Assembly (NCBI GenBank): GCA_963724385.1
Contig: CAVRUJ010000001.1
Location: 2,046,001 to 2,110,000, forward strand
Direction: 5' to 3'
DNA from: DASXQK01 sp963724385
GTDB lineage: Bacteria > Pseudomonadota > Alphaproteobacteria > Dongiales > Dongiaceae
DNA: 64,000 bases
Part shown: piece after piece, positions 44,036 through 52,517 of the stretch
Layout: each line of letters opens with the position of its first letter
Position numbering within the stretch: the first letter of the stretch is position 1
Position numbers and translations under genes: made by a program
Notes under the pieces: generated by a model
The model's database searches: none
What the model saw: only the letters and a program-made list of their open reading frames with translations
Told to the model about the DNA's origin: nothing

Positions 44036-44885
44036 GGCGATTTTGCCCCATCCGAGCCAGGACAACGCGATGCTGCCGGCGATGGCGCGCGTCCGGCGGA
44101 CGCAGCGGGAGACCCACGATGTCTGGACCCTGGAGCTCGAGGAGGATGGGGCGGAGGGCGGGCGGGGCTTCGAGGCCGGCCAGTTCAACATGATGTATGC
44201 CTTCGGCGTCGGCGAAGTGCCGATCAGCATCAGCGGCGATCCCGGCGCCGCCGGGCCGCTGGTCCACACGATCCGCGCCGTCGGGCCGGTTTCGAGCGCG
44301 CTCTGCCGGCTGAGGCGCGACGATCGCCTGGGGCTGCGCGGGCCTTTCGGCAGCGCCTGGCCCGTGGAGGCTGCCAAGGGCAGCGACGTGATCGTGGTCG
44401 CCGGCGGCCTGGGCCTGGCGCCATTGCGCCCGGCCGTTTACCGGATCCTCGCCGAGCGCGAGCGTTACGGCAAGGTCATGCTCCTCTACGGCACGCGCAG
44501 CCCGGACGACATCCTGTTCCGGCGTGAGCTGGAGACTTGGCGCCGGCGCCTCGATGTCGAGATCGAGGTGACCGTCGACCACGCCATCGGCCAATGGCAC
44601 GGCAATGTCGGGGTGGTCACGACGCTGATCGAGCGGGCGGGATTCGATCCGCTGCACAGCCTGGCCATGGTCTGCGGCCCCGAGGTGATGATGCGGTTCG
44701 CCGCCGCGGCGCTGGAGCAGGCCGGGGTCGGGCGCGAACGCATCTACGTCTCGCTCGAGCGGAACATGAAATGCGCCGTGGGCCATTGCGGCCATTGCCA
44801 GTTCGGGCCCTTCTTCCTGTGCAAGGACGGGCCGGTTCTGCGCTACGATCGGGTGAGCGCCATTTTCGGCCTGCATGAGATTTGA
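44019..44885 (+). CDS. hydG: group 3b hydrogenase gamma subunit (FAD/NAD(P)-binding)
   Basis: A 288-residue ferredoxin-NADP-reductase-type flavoprotein. The FAD region is FEAGQFNMMYAFGVGEVPISIS, the NAD(P) site is VIVVAGGLGLAPLRPAVY, and MVCGPEVMM is a further family block. The C-terminal MKCAVGHCGHCQFGPFFLC gives four Cys for a [2Fe-2S] cluster as in PyrK-type reductases. It links H2 oxidation to NADP reduction. The gene overlaps the cyclic-nucleotide-domain gene upstream. Confidence 0.9.
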   Translation: MARPSEAILPHPSQDNAMLPAMARVRRTQRETHDVWTLELEEDGAEGGRGFEAGQFNMMYAFGVGEVPISISGDPGAAGPLVHTIRAVGPVSSALCRLRRDDRLGLRGPFGSAWPVEAAKGSDVIVVAGGLGLAPLRPAVYRILAERERYGKVMLLYGTRSPDDILFRRELETWRRRLDVEIEVTVDHAIGQWHGNVGVVTTLIERAGFDPLHSLAMVCGPEVMMRFAAAALEQAGVGRERIYVSLERNMKCAVGHCGHCQFGPFFLCKDGPVLRYDRVSAIFGLHEI

Positions 44886-44894
44886 GGGGTTGCG

Positions 44895-45677
44895 ATGGCT
44901 CAGAGGCAACGCAAACCCAAGCTCGCCGTCTGGAAGTTCGCATCCTGCGACGGCTGCCAATTGAGCCTACTCGACTGCGAGGATGAACTGCTGGCGCTGG
45001 GCGCCGCGGTCGAGATCGCCTATTTCCCCGAGGCGACCCGGGCGGTGGTGAAGGGGCCCTACGACCTTTCCATCGTCGAGGGCTCGGTCACCACGGCCCA
45101 TGACGCCGAGCGCATTGGCGAAGTGCGGCGGCAATCGAAAAAGCTGATCACCATCGGCGCCTGTGCCACGGCTGGCGGGATCCAGGCCCTGCGCAATTTC
45201 GCCGACGTGAAGGAGTTCGTCTCCATCGTCTATGCCTCGCCGCAGTACATCGACACCCTGGCCAGTTCGACGCCCATCGCCGAGCATGTCCCGGTGGATT
45301 TCGAGCTCAGAGGCTGCCCCATCGACAAGCGCCAGTTGCTGGAGGTGATCGCCGCGTTCCTGCAGGGCCGCAAGCCCAACACCCCGGCGCACAGCGTCTG
45401 CGTCGAATGCAAGCGGCGCGGCAATGTTTGCGTCACCGTGGCCAAGGGCACGCCTTGCCTGGGACCGGTCACCCATGCGGGTTGCGGTGCCCTCTGCCCC
45501 TCCTTCGATCGCGGCTGCTACGGCTGCTTCGGGCCCATGGAGACGCCCAATCCCGCCTCGCTCAGCCGGCAAATGTCGGCGTTGGGGCTACCCGAGGGCA
45601 CCATCGCGCGGCTCTACCGCAGCTTCAACGCAGGCGCCGAGCCGTTCCGCAAGGAAGGGGGGCGTCATGGCGCGTAG
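44895..45677 (+). CDS. hydD: group 3b hydrogenase small (delta) subunit
   Basis: A 260-residue [NiFe]-hydrogenase small subunit carrying Fe-S clusters. SCDGCQLSLLDCE and GACATAGG are the proximal-cluster motifs, and CVECKRRGNVC, CLGPVTHAGCGALCP and GCYGCFGP supply the remaining Cys. There is no Tat signal peptide, so the enzyme is cytosolic, as expected for group 3. The gene overlaps the large-subunit gene by 11 bases. Confidence 0.92.
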   Translation: MAQRQRKPKLAVWKFASCDGCQLSLLDCEDELLALGAAVEIAYFPEATRAVVKGPYDLSIVEGSVTTAHDAERIGEVRRQSKKLITIGACATAGGIQALRNFADVKEFVSIVYASPQYIDTLASSTPIAEHVPVDFELRGCPIDKRQLLEVIAAFLQGRKPNTPAHSVCVECKRRGNVCVTVAKGTPCLGPVTHAGCGALCPSFDRGCYGCFGPMETPNPASLSRQMSALGLPEGTIARLYRSFNAGAEPFRKEGGRHGA

Positions 45678-46989
45678 GACGGTCCAGGTCGATTACCTCG
45701 CCCGGGTCGAGGGCGAGGGTGGGTTGCATCTGACCCTCGATGGCGGCGAGGTGAAGCAGGTTGAGCTTCGCATCTTCGAGCCTCCGCGCTTTTTCGAGGC
45801 GCTGCTGCGCGGGCGGTCCTTCGCCGAGGCGCCGGACATCACCTCGCGGATCTGCGGCATCTGTCCGGTGGCCTATCAGATGAGCGCGGTCAATGCCATG
45901 GAGGACGCGCTTGGCATCGCCGTCGACGGGCCGATCCGCGCCTTGCGCCGGCTGCTCTATTGCGGGGAATGGATCGAGAGCCACGCGCTTCACATTTACA
46001 TGCTCCACGCGCCGGACTTCCTCGGCTACGAGAGCGCCATCGCCATGGCGGGCGATCATGCCGAGCTCGTGACCCGCGGTCTCAAGCTGAAGAAGATCGG
46101 CAACGAAATCATGCGGGTGGTGGGCGGGCGCGAGATCCATCCCATCAATGTCCGGGTCGGCGGCTTCTACAAGGCGCCTTCCCGGCGCGATCTTAATGGC
46201 CTGGTGGAATCGCTGAAATGGGCGCTGCAAGCAGCACTCGAAACCGTCGCCTGGGTCGCGGACTTCGAGTTTCCCGATTGCGAGCGGGATTACGAGTTCG
46301 TGGCGCTGCGTCACCCCGAGGAGTATCCCATCGCCGACGGGCGCATCGTCTCCAATCGGGGCCTCGACATCGCCGTCGGCGATTACGAAGGCCATTTCGA
46401 GGAAATTCACGTTCCCCACAGCCACGCCCTTCATTCCCGCATCAAAGGCCGTGGCAACTACCTGGCGGGACCGATGGCGCGGTACAGCCTCAACTACGAC
46501 CGGCTGACGCCCACCGCCCAGGAAGCGGCGCGGGCAGCGGGGCTGGGTCCCATCTGCCGGAACCCCTACCGCAGCATCGTCGTGCGGGCGGTCGAGGTCG
46601 CCTATGCCTGCGAGGAGGCCCTACGGCTGATTGCCGGCTATGAGGAGCCGGCGCGTCCTGCCGTCGAGGTGCAGGTGAGGGCGGGTCGGGGCGCAGGCTG
46701 CACCGAAGCGCCGAGAGGCATCCTCTTCCACAGCTACCGCCTGGCCGAGGATGGCGCGATCCTGGACGCGCGCATCGTGCCGCCCACCTCCCAGAACCAG
46801 GGCAGCATCGAGGACGATCTGCGCCACTTCGTCGGCGCCTGGACCGAACTGCCGGACGAGGCCCTGCGCTGGCGCTGCGAGCAGACGATCCGCAACTACG
46901 ATCCTTGCATCTCCTGCGCCACCCATTTCCTGAAGCTGACGGTGGATCGGCGCGGCACGGCCCTGGGCGATGGACCGGCAGAGGCGTAG
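45667..46989 (+). CDS. hydA: group 3b [NiFe] hydrogenase large (alpha) subunit
   Basis: A 440-residue catalytic subunit. Nickel-binding motifs are L1 RICGICPVAY (C63, C66) and L2 DPCISCATH (C414, C417), and VEGEGGLHL is the N-terminal motif. About 20 residues follow the conserved His420 and would be removed by the maturation protease encoded next. The DPCISCATHFL form and gene order beta-gamma-delta-alpha point to group 3b, the bidirectional NADP-linked class. Classification is by motif only. Confidence 0.93.
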   Translation: MARRTVQVDYLARVEGEGGLHLTLDGGEVKQVELRIFEPPRFFEALLRGRSFAEAPDITSRICGICPVAYQMSAVNAMEDALGIAVDGPIRALRRLLYCGEWIESHALHIYMLHAPDFLGYESAIAMAGDHAELVTRGLKLKKIGNEIMRVVGGREIHPINVRVGGFYKAPSRRDLNGLVESLKWALQAALETVAWVADFEFPDCERDYEFVALRHPEEYPIADGRIVSNRGLDIAVGDYEGHFEEIHVPHSHALHSRIKGRGNYLAGPMARYSLNYDRLTPTAQEAARAAGLGPICRNPYRSIVVRAVEVAYACEEALRLIAGYEEPARPAVEVQVRAGRGAGCTEAPRGILFHSYRLAEDGAILDARIVPPTSQNQGSIEDDLRHFVGAWTELPDEALRWRCEQTIRNYDPCISCATHFLKLTVDRRGTALGDGPAEA

Positions 46990-47434
46990 CCGCCTCATCA
47001 TCGGCCTCGGCAGCTTGGAGCGCGGTGACGACGCGATCGGGCGGCTGGTCGCGAGGCGCCTCAAGGCGCGCGGCCTGGCGGAGGTGACGGAGCTGGAAGG
47101 CGAGGCGACGGCGCTGGTGGAATGCCTCGACGGTGTCGACGCAGCCTATATCGCCGATGCCGCAGTCCTCGGCGGAGCGCCGGGCGAGGTGTTCCGCTTC
47201 GATGCCGCCCGCGGGCAACTGCCGGCGAACCTGGCGAGCTTCTCCACCCACGGCCTCGGCCTCGCCCAGGGCATCGAACTGGCACGCGCGCTGAAGCGCC
47301 TGCCGCGGCGCTGCTTCGTCTATGCGGTGGAAGGCCGGTGCTTCGATGTCGGCGCGTCCATTTCGCCAGCGGTCGCGGCAGCCGCGGCCGAGGTCGAGCG
47401 ACGCATCCTTCTCGATTTGGAAGAGGGGGCGTGA
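46970..47434 (+). CDS. hydrogenase maturation protease
   Basis: A 154-residue endopeptidase of the HybD/HycI fold that trims the C-terminal tail of the large subunit after nickel insertion. LIIGLGSLERGDDAIGRLVA has the conserved Glu/Asp that senses nickel, and FSTHGLGLAQGIELA holds the third ligand (His). The gene overlaps the large subunit by 20 bases and hypA starts 3 bases after it. Confidence 0.88.
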   Translation: MDRQRRSRLIIGLGSLERGDDAIGRLVARRLKARGLAEVTELEGEATALVECLDGVDAAYIADAAVLGGAPGEVFRFDAARGQLPANLASFSTHGLGLAQGIELARALKRLPRRCFVYAVEGRCFDVGASISPAVAAAAAEVERRILLDLEEGA

Positions 47435-47437
47435 GCG

Positions 47438-47701
47438 ATGCATGAGGCGTCCCTCATGGCGGGTCTGACGCGGCGGATCGCCGAGATCGCGAAAGCCGAG
47501 CAGGCGGTCAGGGTGCGCGCCGTGCATGTCTGGCTGGGCGCCTTGTCCCACTTCTCGGCCGAGCATTTCCGCGAGCATTTCGAGGACGCGACCCGCGGCA
47601 CCTTGGCCGAGGGAGCCGAGCTGGTCGTCGTGGTTTCGGACGATATTGGCGACCCGCGGGCCCAGGACGTGCTGGTGCAGCGGGTGGAGATCGAAGATTG
47701 A
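47438..47701 (+). CDS. hypA: HypA-like nickel metallochaperone lacking the zinc domain
   Basis: An 87-residue HypA/HybF relative. The nickel-binding N-terminus MHE is intact and the core VHVWLGALSHFSAEHFREHFEDATRGTLAEGAELVV is typical. In normal HypA (~113 residues) a loop with two CxxC pairs follows; here the chain runs from AELVVVVSDD straight to RAQDVLVQRVEIED and has no cysteine at all. Ni delivery to the hydrogenase remains likely, but the zinc-structured loop is gone. hypF overlaps its stop. Confidence 0.8.
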   Translation: MHEASLMAGLTRRIAEIAKAEQAVRVRAVHVWLGALSHFSAEHFREHFEDATRGTLAEGAELVVVVSDDIGDPRAQDVLVQRVEIED

Positions 47702-50028
47702 ACGGTCCTCTCGGCAGCATTTTGGTCACGCCCGCCGGCCGTCACCGCATGAGGGTTGAGGTCGGGGGCGCCGTCCAGGGCGTGGGCTTCCGGCCCTTCG
47801 TCTGGCGTCTGGCCAGGCGTTTGGGCCTCGCCGGCTGGGTCGCCAACACCGGCGATGGAGTCAGGCTCGAAGTCGAAGGCGAGCCCGCAAGCATCGAAAG
47901 CTTCCTTCGCGCCCTGGAAGCGGAGGCACCACCCAATGCGCGGCCGCGCGGGCTGGTGACGCGGGCAATCCTGGCGACCGGTGCAATTGGTTTCGAAATT
48001 CGCGAAAGCGACCGGAGCCCGATGCCGCGAGCGGTGCTGCTTCCGGACCTCGCAACCTGTGGCGATTGCCTCAGCGAGCTGTTCGACCCGGCGGACCGGC
48101 GCTACCGCTATCCCTTCATCAACTGCACCAATTGCGGGCCGCGCTACAGCATCATCGCCGATCTTCCCTATGACCGTCAGCGCACGTCGATGCGCATCTT
48201 CGCCATGTGCCCAGCCTGCGCGGCGGAATACGCCGATCCGGCGAGCAGGCGCTTTCACGCCGAACCCAACGCCTGTCGGGATTGCGGACCGCGTCTGGCG
48301 CTCTGGGATCAACGGGGCAACAGGATTAGCGAGGGTGAGGCCGCGCTGGCCGAGGGCGTCGCGGCCTTGCGGCGCGGGTCAGTTGTCGCGCTCAAGGGCC
48401 TGGGCGGCTTTCAGCTCCTGGTCGACGCCGCGCAGGACGAGGCGGTTCAGCGGTTGCGCCGGGCGAAGCGCCGGCCGGACAAGCCCTTCGCCCTCATGTG
48501 TCTATCCCTGGACGCCGCGCGGGATCTCTGCGAGATCTCCGCCTTGGAAGAGGCCTGCCTCGCCTCTCGCGAGTCCCCGATCCTGCTACTTGCCCGTCGA
48601 TCGGACAGCGGCGGCAAGACGGAGGTTGCGGACTCGGTCGCGCCGGGAATTCCCGCGCTCGGCATCATGCTGCCCTACACGCCCTTGCATCATTTGCTGA
48701 TGCGGGCGTTCGGCAGACCGCTCGTGGCGACCAGCGGCAATCTCAAGGACGAACCCATCGCCACGGACGAGCATGACGCCTTGGATCGGCTGGGCGGGAT
48801 CGCGGATCTGTTCCTGGTCCATGATCGCCCGATCCTGCGGCCGGTGGACGATTCCGTGCTTCGCATCGTCGCCGGCAGGCCGATGATGCTGCGGCGCGCC
48901 CGAGGTTACGCGCCCCTGCCGATTGTCTTGGCCGGAAAGGGTGCGCCGGTGCTCGGTTTCGGTGGGCATATGAAAAGCAGCGTCGCGCTCGGTGTCGATG
49001 GCCAGGCCTTCGTTAGCCAGCATGTCGGCGATCTGGAAACGCCCGAAGCGGAGCGCGCTTTCCAGCGGACGATCGCCGATCTCACCAGAATGTATCGGGC
49101 CCGGCCTGCTGCAATCGCCCATGATCTTCATCCCGACTATGTTTCAACCCGCCACGCGGAGACGATGGCGGCACCCCGCATCGCCGTGCAGCATCACCTC
49201 GCCCATGTCGCGGCAGTGATGGCCGAGCACGGGCTGTCGAGCCCGGTGCTGGGCATCGCCTGGGACGGGACGGGCTATGGAACGGACGGCAGCATCTGGG
49301 GCGGCGAGTTCCTTCTGGTGGGCGAAGACAGCTTCCGGCGCGTGGCTCATCTGCGTCAGTTCCCGTTGCCGGGCGGCGAGAGCGCCATGCGGGAGCCGCG
49401 CCGGGCGGCGATCGGCCTGCTGTTCGAACATCTGGGTCCCGCGGCGCTTGCGCGGGACGATCTGGCGCCGGTCGCCGAATTCTCGGACACGGAGCGCCGG
49501 GTGTTGGCAGAGGCCTTGCTGCGCAAACTCAATACGCCGAGAACCTCCAGCGTCGGCCGCCTCTTCGACGCAGTCGCCTCCCTCACGGGCCTGCGGCAAA
49601 GCGCGAGCTACGAAGGTCAGGCGGCGATGGAACTGGAATGGGCGGCCGGCAGCAGCAAGGCCGATCCGGCCTATGATTTTCCGCTTCGGGAATCCGGCAC
49701 CGCGCCCCGCGTCCTCGATTGGGCGCCGGCGCTGGATGCCTTGCTGGCCGATCTCGGCCGCGGCGCCGCGCTTCGCGAGATGTCCGCCCGCTTCCACGAT
49801 GGCCTGATCGAGGGCCTCCTGGCTGTCGCCAGGCGCATCGGCGAAAGACAGGTGGTGCTGGCGGGCGGCTGCTTCCAGAACAGACGGCTGATGGAAAGTG
49901 CCGTTGCGGCCTTGCGCGCGGCAGGCTTTGCGCCATTCTGGCCCTCGCAGGTTCCACCCAACGACGGCGGGCTTTGCCTCGGCCAAGTCGCCTGGGCAAG
50001 CCGACTGCTGGCGAGAGGAGAAGTCTGA
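47698..50028 (+). CDS. hypF: carbamoyltransferase HypF
   Basis: A 776-residue enzyme that activates carbamoyl phosphate and transfers it to HypE for cyanide-ligand synthesis. Domains in order: acylphosphatase (GGAVQGVGFRPFVWRLA), two zinc-finger pairs (CGDCLSELFDPADRRY, CTNCGPRYS, CPACAAEY, CRDCGPRL), YrdC-like domain (ALKGLGGFQLLVDA, RRPDKPFALM) and Kae1-like carbamoyltransferase (VQHHLAHVAAVMAEH, AGGCFQNRRL). The TTG at 47698 overlaps the hypA stop; ATG 47749 is an alternative start just before the acylphosphatase domain. Confidence 0.95.
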   Translation: MNGPLGSILVTPAGRHRMRVEVGGAVQGVGFRPFVWRLARRLGLAGWVANTGDGVRLEVEGEPASIESFLRALEAEAPPNARPRGLVTRAILATGAIGFEIRESDRSPMPRAVLLPDLATCGDCLSELFDPADRRYRYPFINCTNCGPRYSIIADLPYDRQRTSMRIFAMCPACAAEYADPASRRFHAEPNACRDCGPRLALWDQRGNRISEGEAALAEGVAALRRGSVVALKGLGGFQLLVDAAQDEAVQRLRRAKRRPDKPFALMCLSLDAARDLCEISALEEACLASRESPILLLARRSDSGGKTEVADSVAPGIPALGIMLPYTPLHHLLMRAFGRPLVATSGNLKDEPIATDEHDALDRLGGIADLFLVHDRPILRPVDDSVLRIVAGRPMMLRRARGYAPLPIVLAGKGAPVLGFGGHMKSSVALGVDGQAFVSQHVGDLETPEAERAFQRTIADLTRMYRARPAAIAHDLHPDYVSTRHAETMAAPRIAVQHHLAHVAAVMAEHGLSSPVLGIAWDGTGYGTDGSIWGGEFLLVGEDSFRRVAHLRQFPLPGGESAMREPRRAAIGLLFEHLGPAALARDDLAPVAEFSDTERRVLAEALLRKLNTPRTSSVGRLFDAVASLTGLRQSASYEGQAAMELEWAAGSSKADPAYDFPLRESGTAPRVLDWAPALDALLADLGRGAALREMSARFHDGLIEGLLAVARRIGERQVVLAGGCFQNRRLMESAVAALRAAGFAPFWPSQVPPNDGGLCLGQVAWASRLLARGEV

Positions 50029-50294
50029 TGTGCCTCGCGGTTCCGGGCCGGGTGCTGGCCATTTCCGAGGGGCCGCTGCTCCAGCGCACTGCCAAGGTCG
50101 ACTTCGCCGGCATCCGCCAGGAGGTAAGCCTCGCCTGCCTGCCGGAGGCGAAGCCGGGCGACTATGTGCTGGTGCATGTGGGTATCGCCATCTCTGTCAT
50201 TGATGAAAGCGAAGCCCGGCGCGTGTTCGATTATCTGGACGGGCTGGAAACGGAGGAAGACGCGCCGTCGCAGGGCGAGCCGGGCCAGGCATGA
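50028..50294 (+). CDS. hypC: hydrogenase assembly chaperone HypC
   Basis: An 88-residue protein starting MCLAVPGRVLAISEG, in which Cys2 carries the Fe(CN)2CO unit with HypD. The rest is a small OB-fold (KVDFAGIRQEVSLACLPEAKPGDYVLVHVG). Its ATG overlaps the hypF stop, and its own stop overlaps hypD. Length is normal. Confidence 0.95.
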   Translation: MCLAVPGRVLAISEGPLLQRTAKVDFAGIRQEVSLACLPEAKPGDYVLVHVGIAISVIDESEARRVFDYLDGLETEEDAPSQGEPGQA

Positions 50295-51400
50295 AATTCA
50301 GGGACGAATTCCGCGACCCCGACGCGGCCAGGCGCTATGCCGAGGCCATCGGCCGGGCCGCGCGCCGGCCCTGGACCCTCATGGAGGTCTGCGGCGGCCA
50401 GACCCATGCCATCGTCCGCTTCGGCATCGACCAGCTGTTGCCGGAGAATGTTTCCCTGGTGCATGGGCCGGGCTGTCCGGTCTGCGTGACGCCGGTGGAA
50501 TACATCGACAAGGCGATCGAGATCGCGGGGCGCCAAGACGTGGTCTTCTGCAGCTTCGGGGACATGCTGCGCGTGCCGGGCAGCGAGGGCAGCCTGCTGG
50601 CGGCGCGAGCCGGCGGCGCCGATCTGCGCATCGTCCAGTCGCCCCTGGATGCGCTCCGCATCGCCAAAGAGGAGCCGGGGCGCGAGGTGGTGTTCTTCGC
50701 CGTCGGCTTCGAAACCACCGCGCCGGCGAACGCGCTCGCGATCCACCGTGCCAAGACCGAAGGCATCGGCAATTTCTCCGCCCTCGTCTCCCATGTCCTG
50801 GTCCCGCCGGCGATGCGAGCGATCCTTTCGGCGCCCGGCAACCGCATCCAGGCCTTCCTCGCGGCCGGCCATGTCTGCGCCATCATGGGCTCAGAGGTCT
50901 ATGAGCCGCTTGCCCGCCAGTTCCGTGTGCCCATCGTCGTCACCGGTTTCGAGCCGCTGGACATCCTGCAAGGGATCCTGATGTGCGTCGGCCAACTCGA
51001 GGCGGGCGAGGCGCGGGTCGAGAACCAGTACAGTCGCGTCGTCCGGTCGGCGGGGAACCTATCGGCCCAGGACCTGATCCGGGAAGTGTTTCACGTCGTG
51101 CCGCGCAAATGGCGCGGGATCGGGGAAATCGCCGAGAGCGGGTTCGGGCTTCGAGAAGCCTACCTCGGTTTTGATGCGGAACGGCGCTTCGGTCCCGTGG
51201 GCAGGGGTGCCGAACGGCCGGGCCCCTGCATCAGCGGCCTCGTCCTTCAGGGGGCGAAGAAGCCGTTCGAATGTCCAGCCTTCGGAAAGGCTTGCACGCC
51301 GGAGCACCCGCTTGGCGTGACTATGGTTTCAAGCGAAGGCGCCTGCGCCGCCTATTACCGCTATCGCAACGAGGCGGCCGGAAAAAGCGCGGCCGAATGA
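50291..51400 (+). CDS. hypD: hydrogenase formation protein HypD
   Basis: A 369-residue Fe-S protein that forms the scaffold for the Fe(CN)2CO unit with HypC and HypE. Conserved motifs are MEVCGGQTHAI (active Cys), GPGCPVCVTP, FFAVGFETTAPAN and AAGHVCAIMGSEVY. The C-terminal Cys cluster (CPAFGKACTPEHPLG) holds the [4Fe-4S] ligands. The gene overlaps hypC and hypE by 4 bases each. Confidence 0.95.
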   Translation: MKFRDEFRDPDAARRYAEAIGRAARRPWTLMEVCGGQTHAIVRFGIDQLLPENVSLVHGPGCPVCVTPVEYIDKAIEIAGRQDVVFCSFGDMLRVPGSEGSLLAARAGGADLRIVQSPLDALRIAKEEPGREVVFFAVGFETTAPANALAIHRAKTEGIGNFSALVSHVLVPPAMRAILSAPGNRIQAFLAAGHVCAIMGSEVYEPLARQFRVPIVVTGFEPLDILQGILMCVGQLEAGEARVENQYSRVVRSAGNLSAQDLIREVFHVVPRKWRGIGEIAESGFGLREAYLGFDAERRFGPVGRGAERPGPCISGLVLQGAKKPFECPAFGKACTPEHPLGVTMVSSEGACAAYYRYRNEAAGKSAAE

Positions 51401-52449
51401 ACGACAAGCCCGTCTTCGCGCCGAACTGCCCGCTCCCGGCCACGGTCGAGGGCAGGGTGGAGCTTGCCCATGGCGGCGGCGGCCGAGCCATGGCAAGGCT
51501 GTTGGAAAGCCTGATCCTGCCGGCATTCGACAATCCCGCCCTCAGGCGCCGGCACGATGGCGCCGCGATCGACACGGGCGGGCCCTGCGCTTTCTCGACG
51601 GACTCCTACGTCGTGCGGCCGCTCTTCTTTCCCGGCGGGGATATCGGCAGCCTGGCGGTCAACGGCACGGTCAACGATCTCGCCATGTGCGGGGCGCGGC
51701 CGCTCTGGCTAAGCGCCGGGTTCATCCTGGAGGAAGGCTTGCCGCTCGCCGATCTCGCGCGCGTCGTCGCGTCCATGGCCCAGGCGGCGGTCTCGACAGG
51801 GGTGGCGATCGTCACCGGCGACCTCAAAGTCGTGGAGCGGGGCAAAGCCGACGGAATGTATATCAACACGTCGGGCGTCGGCCGCCTCATGCCTGGCGCC
51901 GATCTCCATCCGCGCGCCGTCCAGCCGGGCGATGCGATCATCTTGAGCGGCGATATCGGCCGCCATGGAATCGCGGTCATGGCAGCGCGGGAGAGCCTCG
52001 GCTTCGAATCCCTGCCCGAGAGCGACTGCGCGCCCGTGGCCGATGCCGCGTTGGCGCTGCTCGAAGCCGGCATAAGGGTCCGCTGCCTTCGCGACCCGAC
52101 CCGCGGCGGTGTGGCCAGCGCGCTGGTCGAAATCGCCGAAGCCTCAGGCCTGTCGCTGGCGATCGACGAGCGGGCGGTGCCGGTATTGCCGGAGATTTCG
52201 GCCGCCTGCGAGTTGCTGGGGTTCGACCCGCTCCATGTCGCCAATGAGGGCCGGTTTCTCGCCTTCGTCGCTGCCGCCGACGCGGAGCGGGCGGTGGAAG
52301 TGCTGCGCGCTCACGAGGTTTCCAAGGACGCGGTCCGGATCGGCAGCGTCGGGCCGGGTCGGGACGGCCGGGTCACCATGCGGACCGCCATCGGCGGCAA
52401 TCGCATCGTCGATATGCTGAGCGGAGAGCAGCTACCGCGGATTTGCTGA
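51397..52449 (+). CDS. hypE: hydrogenase expression/formation protein HypE
   Basis: A 350-residue AIR-synthetase-fold enzyme that dehydrates the S-carbamoyl group to thiocyanate for the CN ligands. VELAHGGGGRAMARLL and LAVNGTVNDLAMCGA are the ATP-site motifs. The C-terminus is QLPRIC, whose terminal Cys is the carbamoyl acceptor. It is the last gene of the tightly overlapping hydrogenase operon; cimA follows after 68 bases. Confidence 0.95.
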   Translation: MNDKPVFAPNCPLPATVEGRVELAHGGGGRAMARLLESLILPAFDNPALRRRHDGAAIDTGGPCAFSTDSYVVRPLFFPGGDIGSLAVNGTVNDLAMCGARPLWLSAGFILEEGLPLADLARVVASMAQAAVSTGVAIVTGDLKVVERGKADGMYINTSGVGRLMPGADLHPRAVQPGDAIILSGDIGRHGIAVMAARESLGFESLPESDCAPVADAALALLEAGIRVRCLRDPTRGGVASALVEIAEASGLSLAIDERAVPVLPEISAACELLGFDPLHVANEGRFLAFVAAADAERAVEVLRAHEVSKDAVRIGSVGPGRDGRVTMRTAIGGNRIVDMLSGEQLPRIC

Positions 52450-52517
52450 GACGACCAGTCTCCAGGCTCCGGTTGACGCCCTCCGTCCCGCAGGGCAGAT
52501 AGGGGCCGGGAGCCTCC

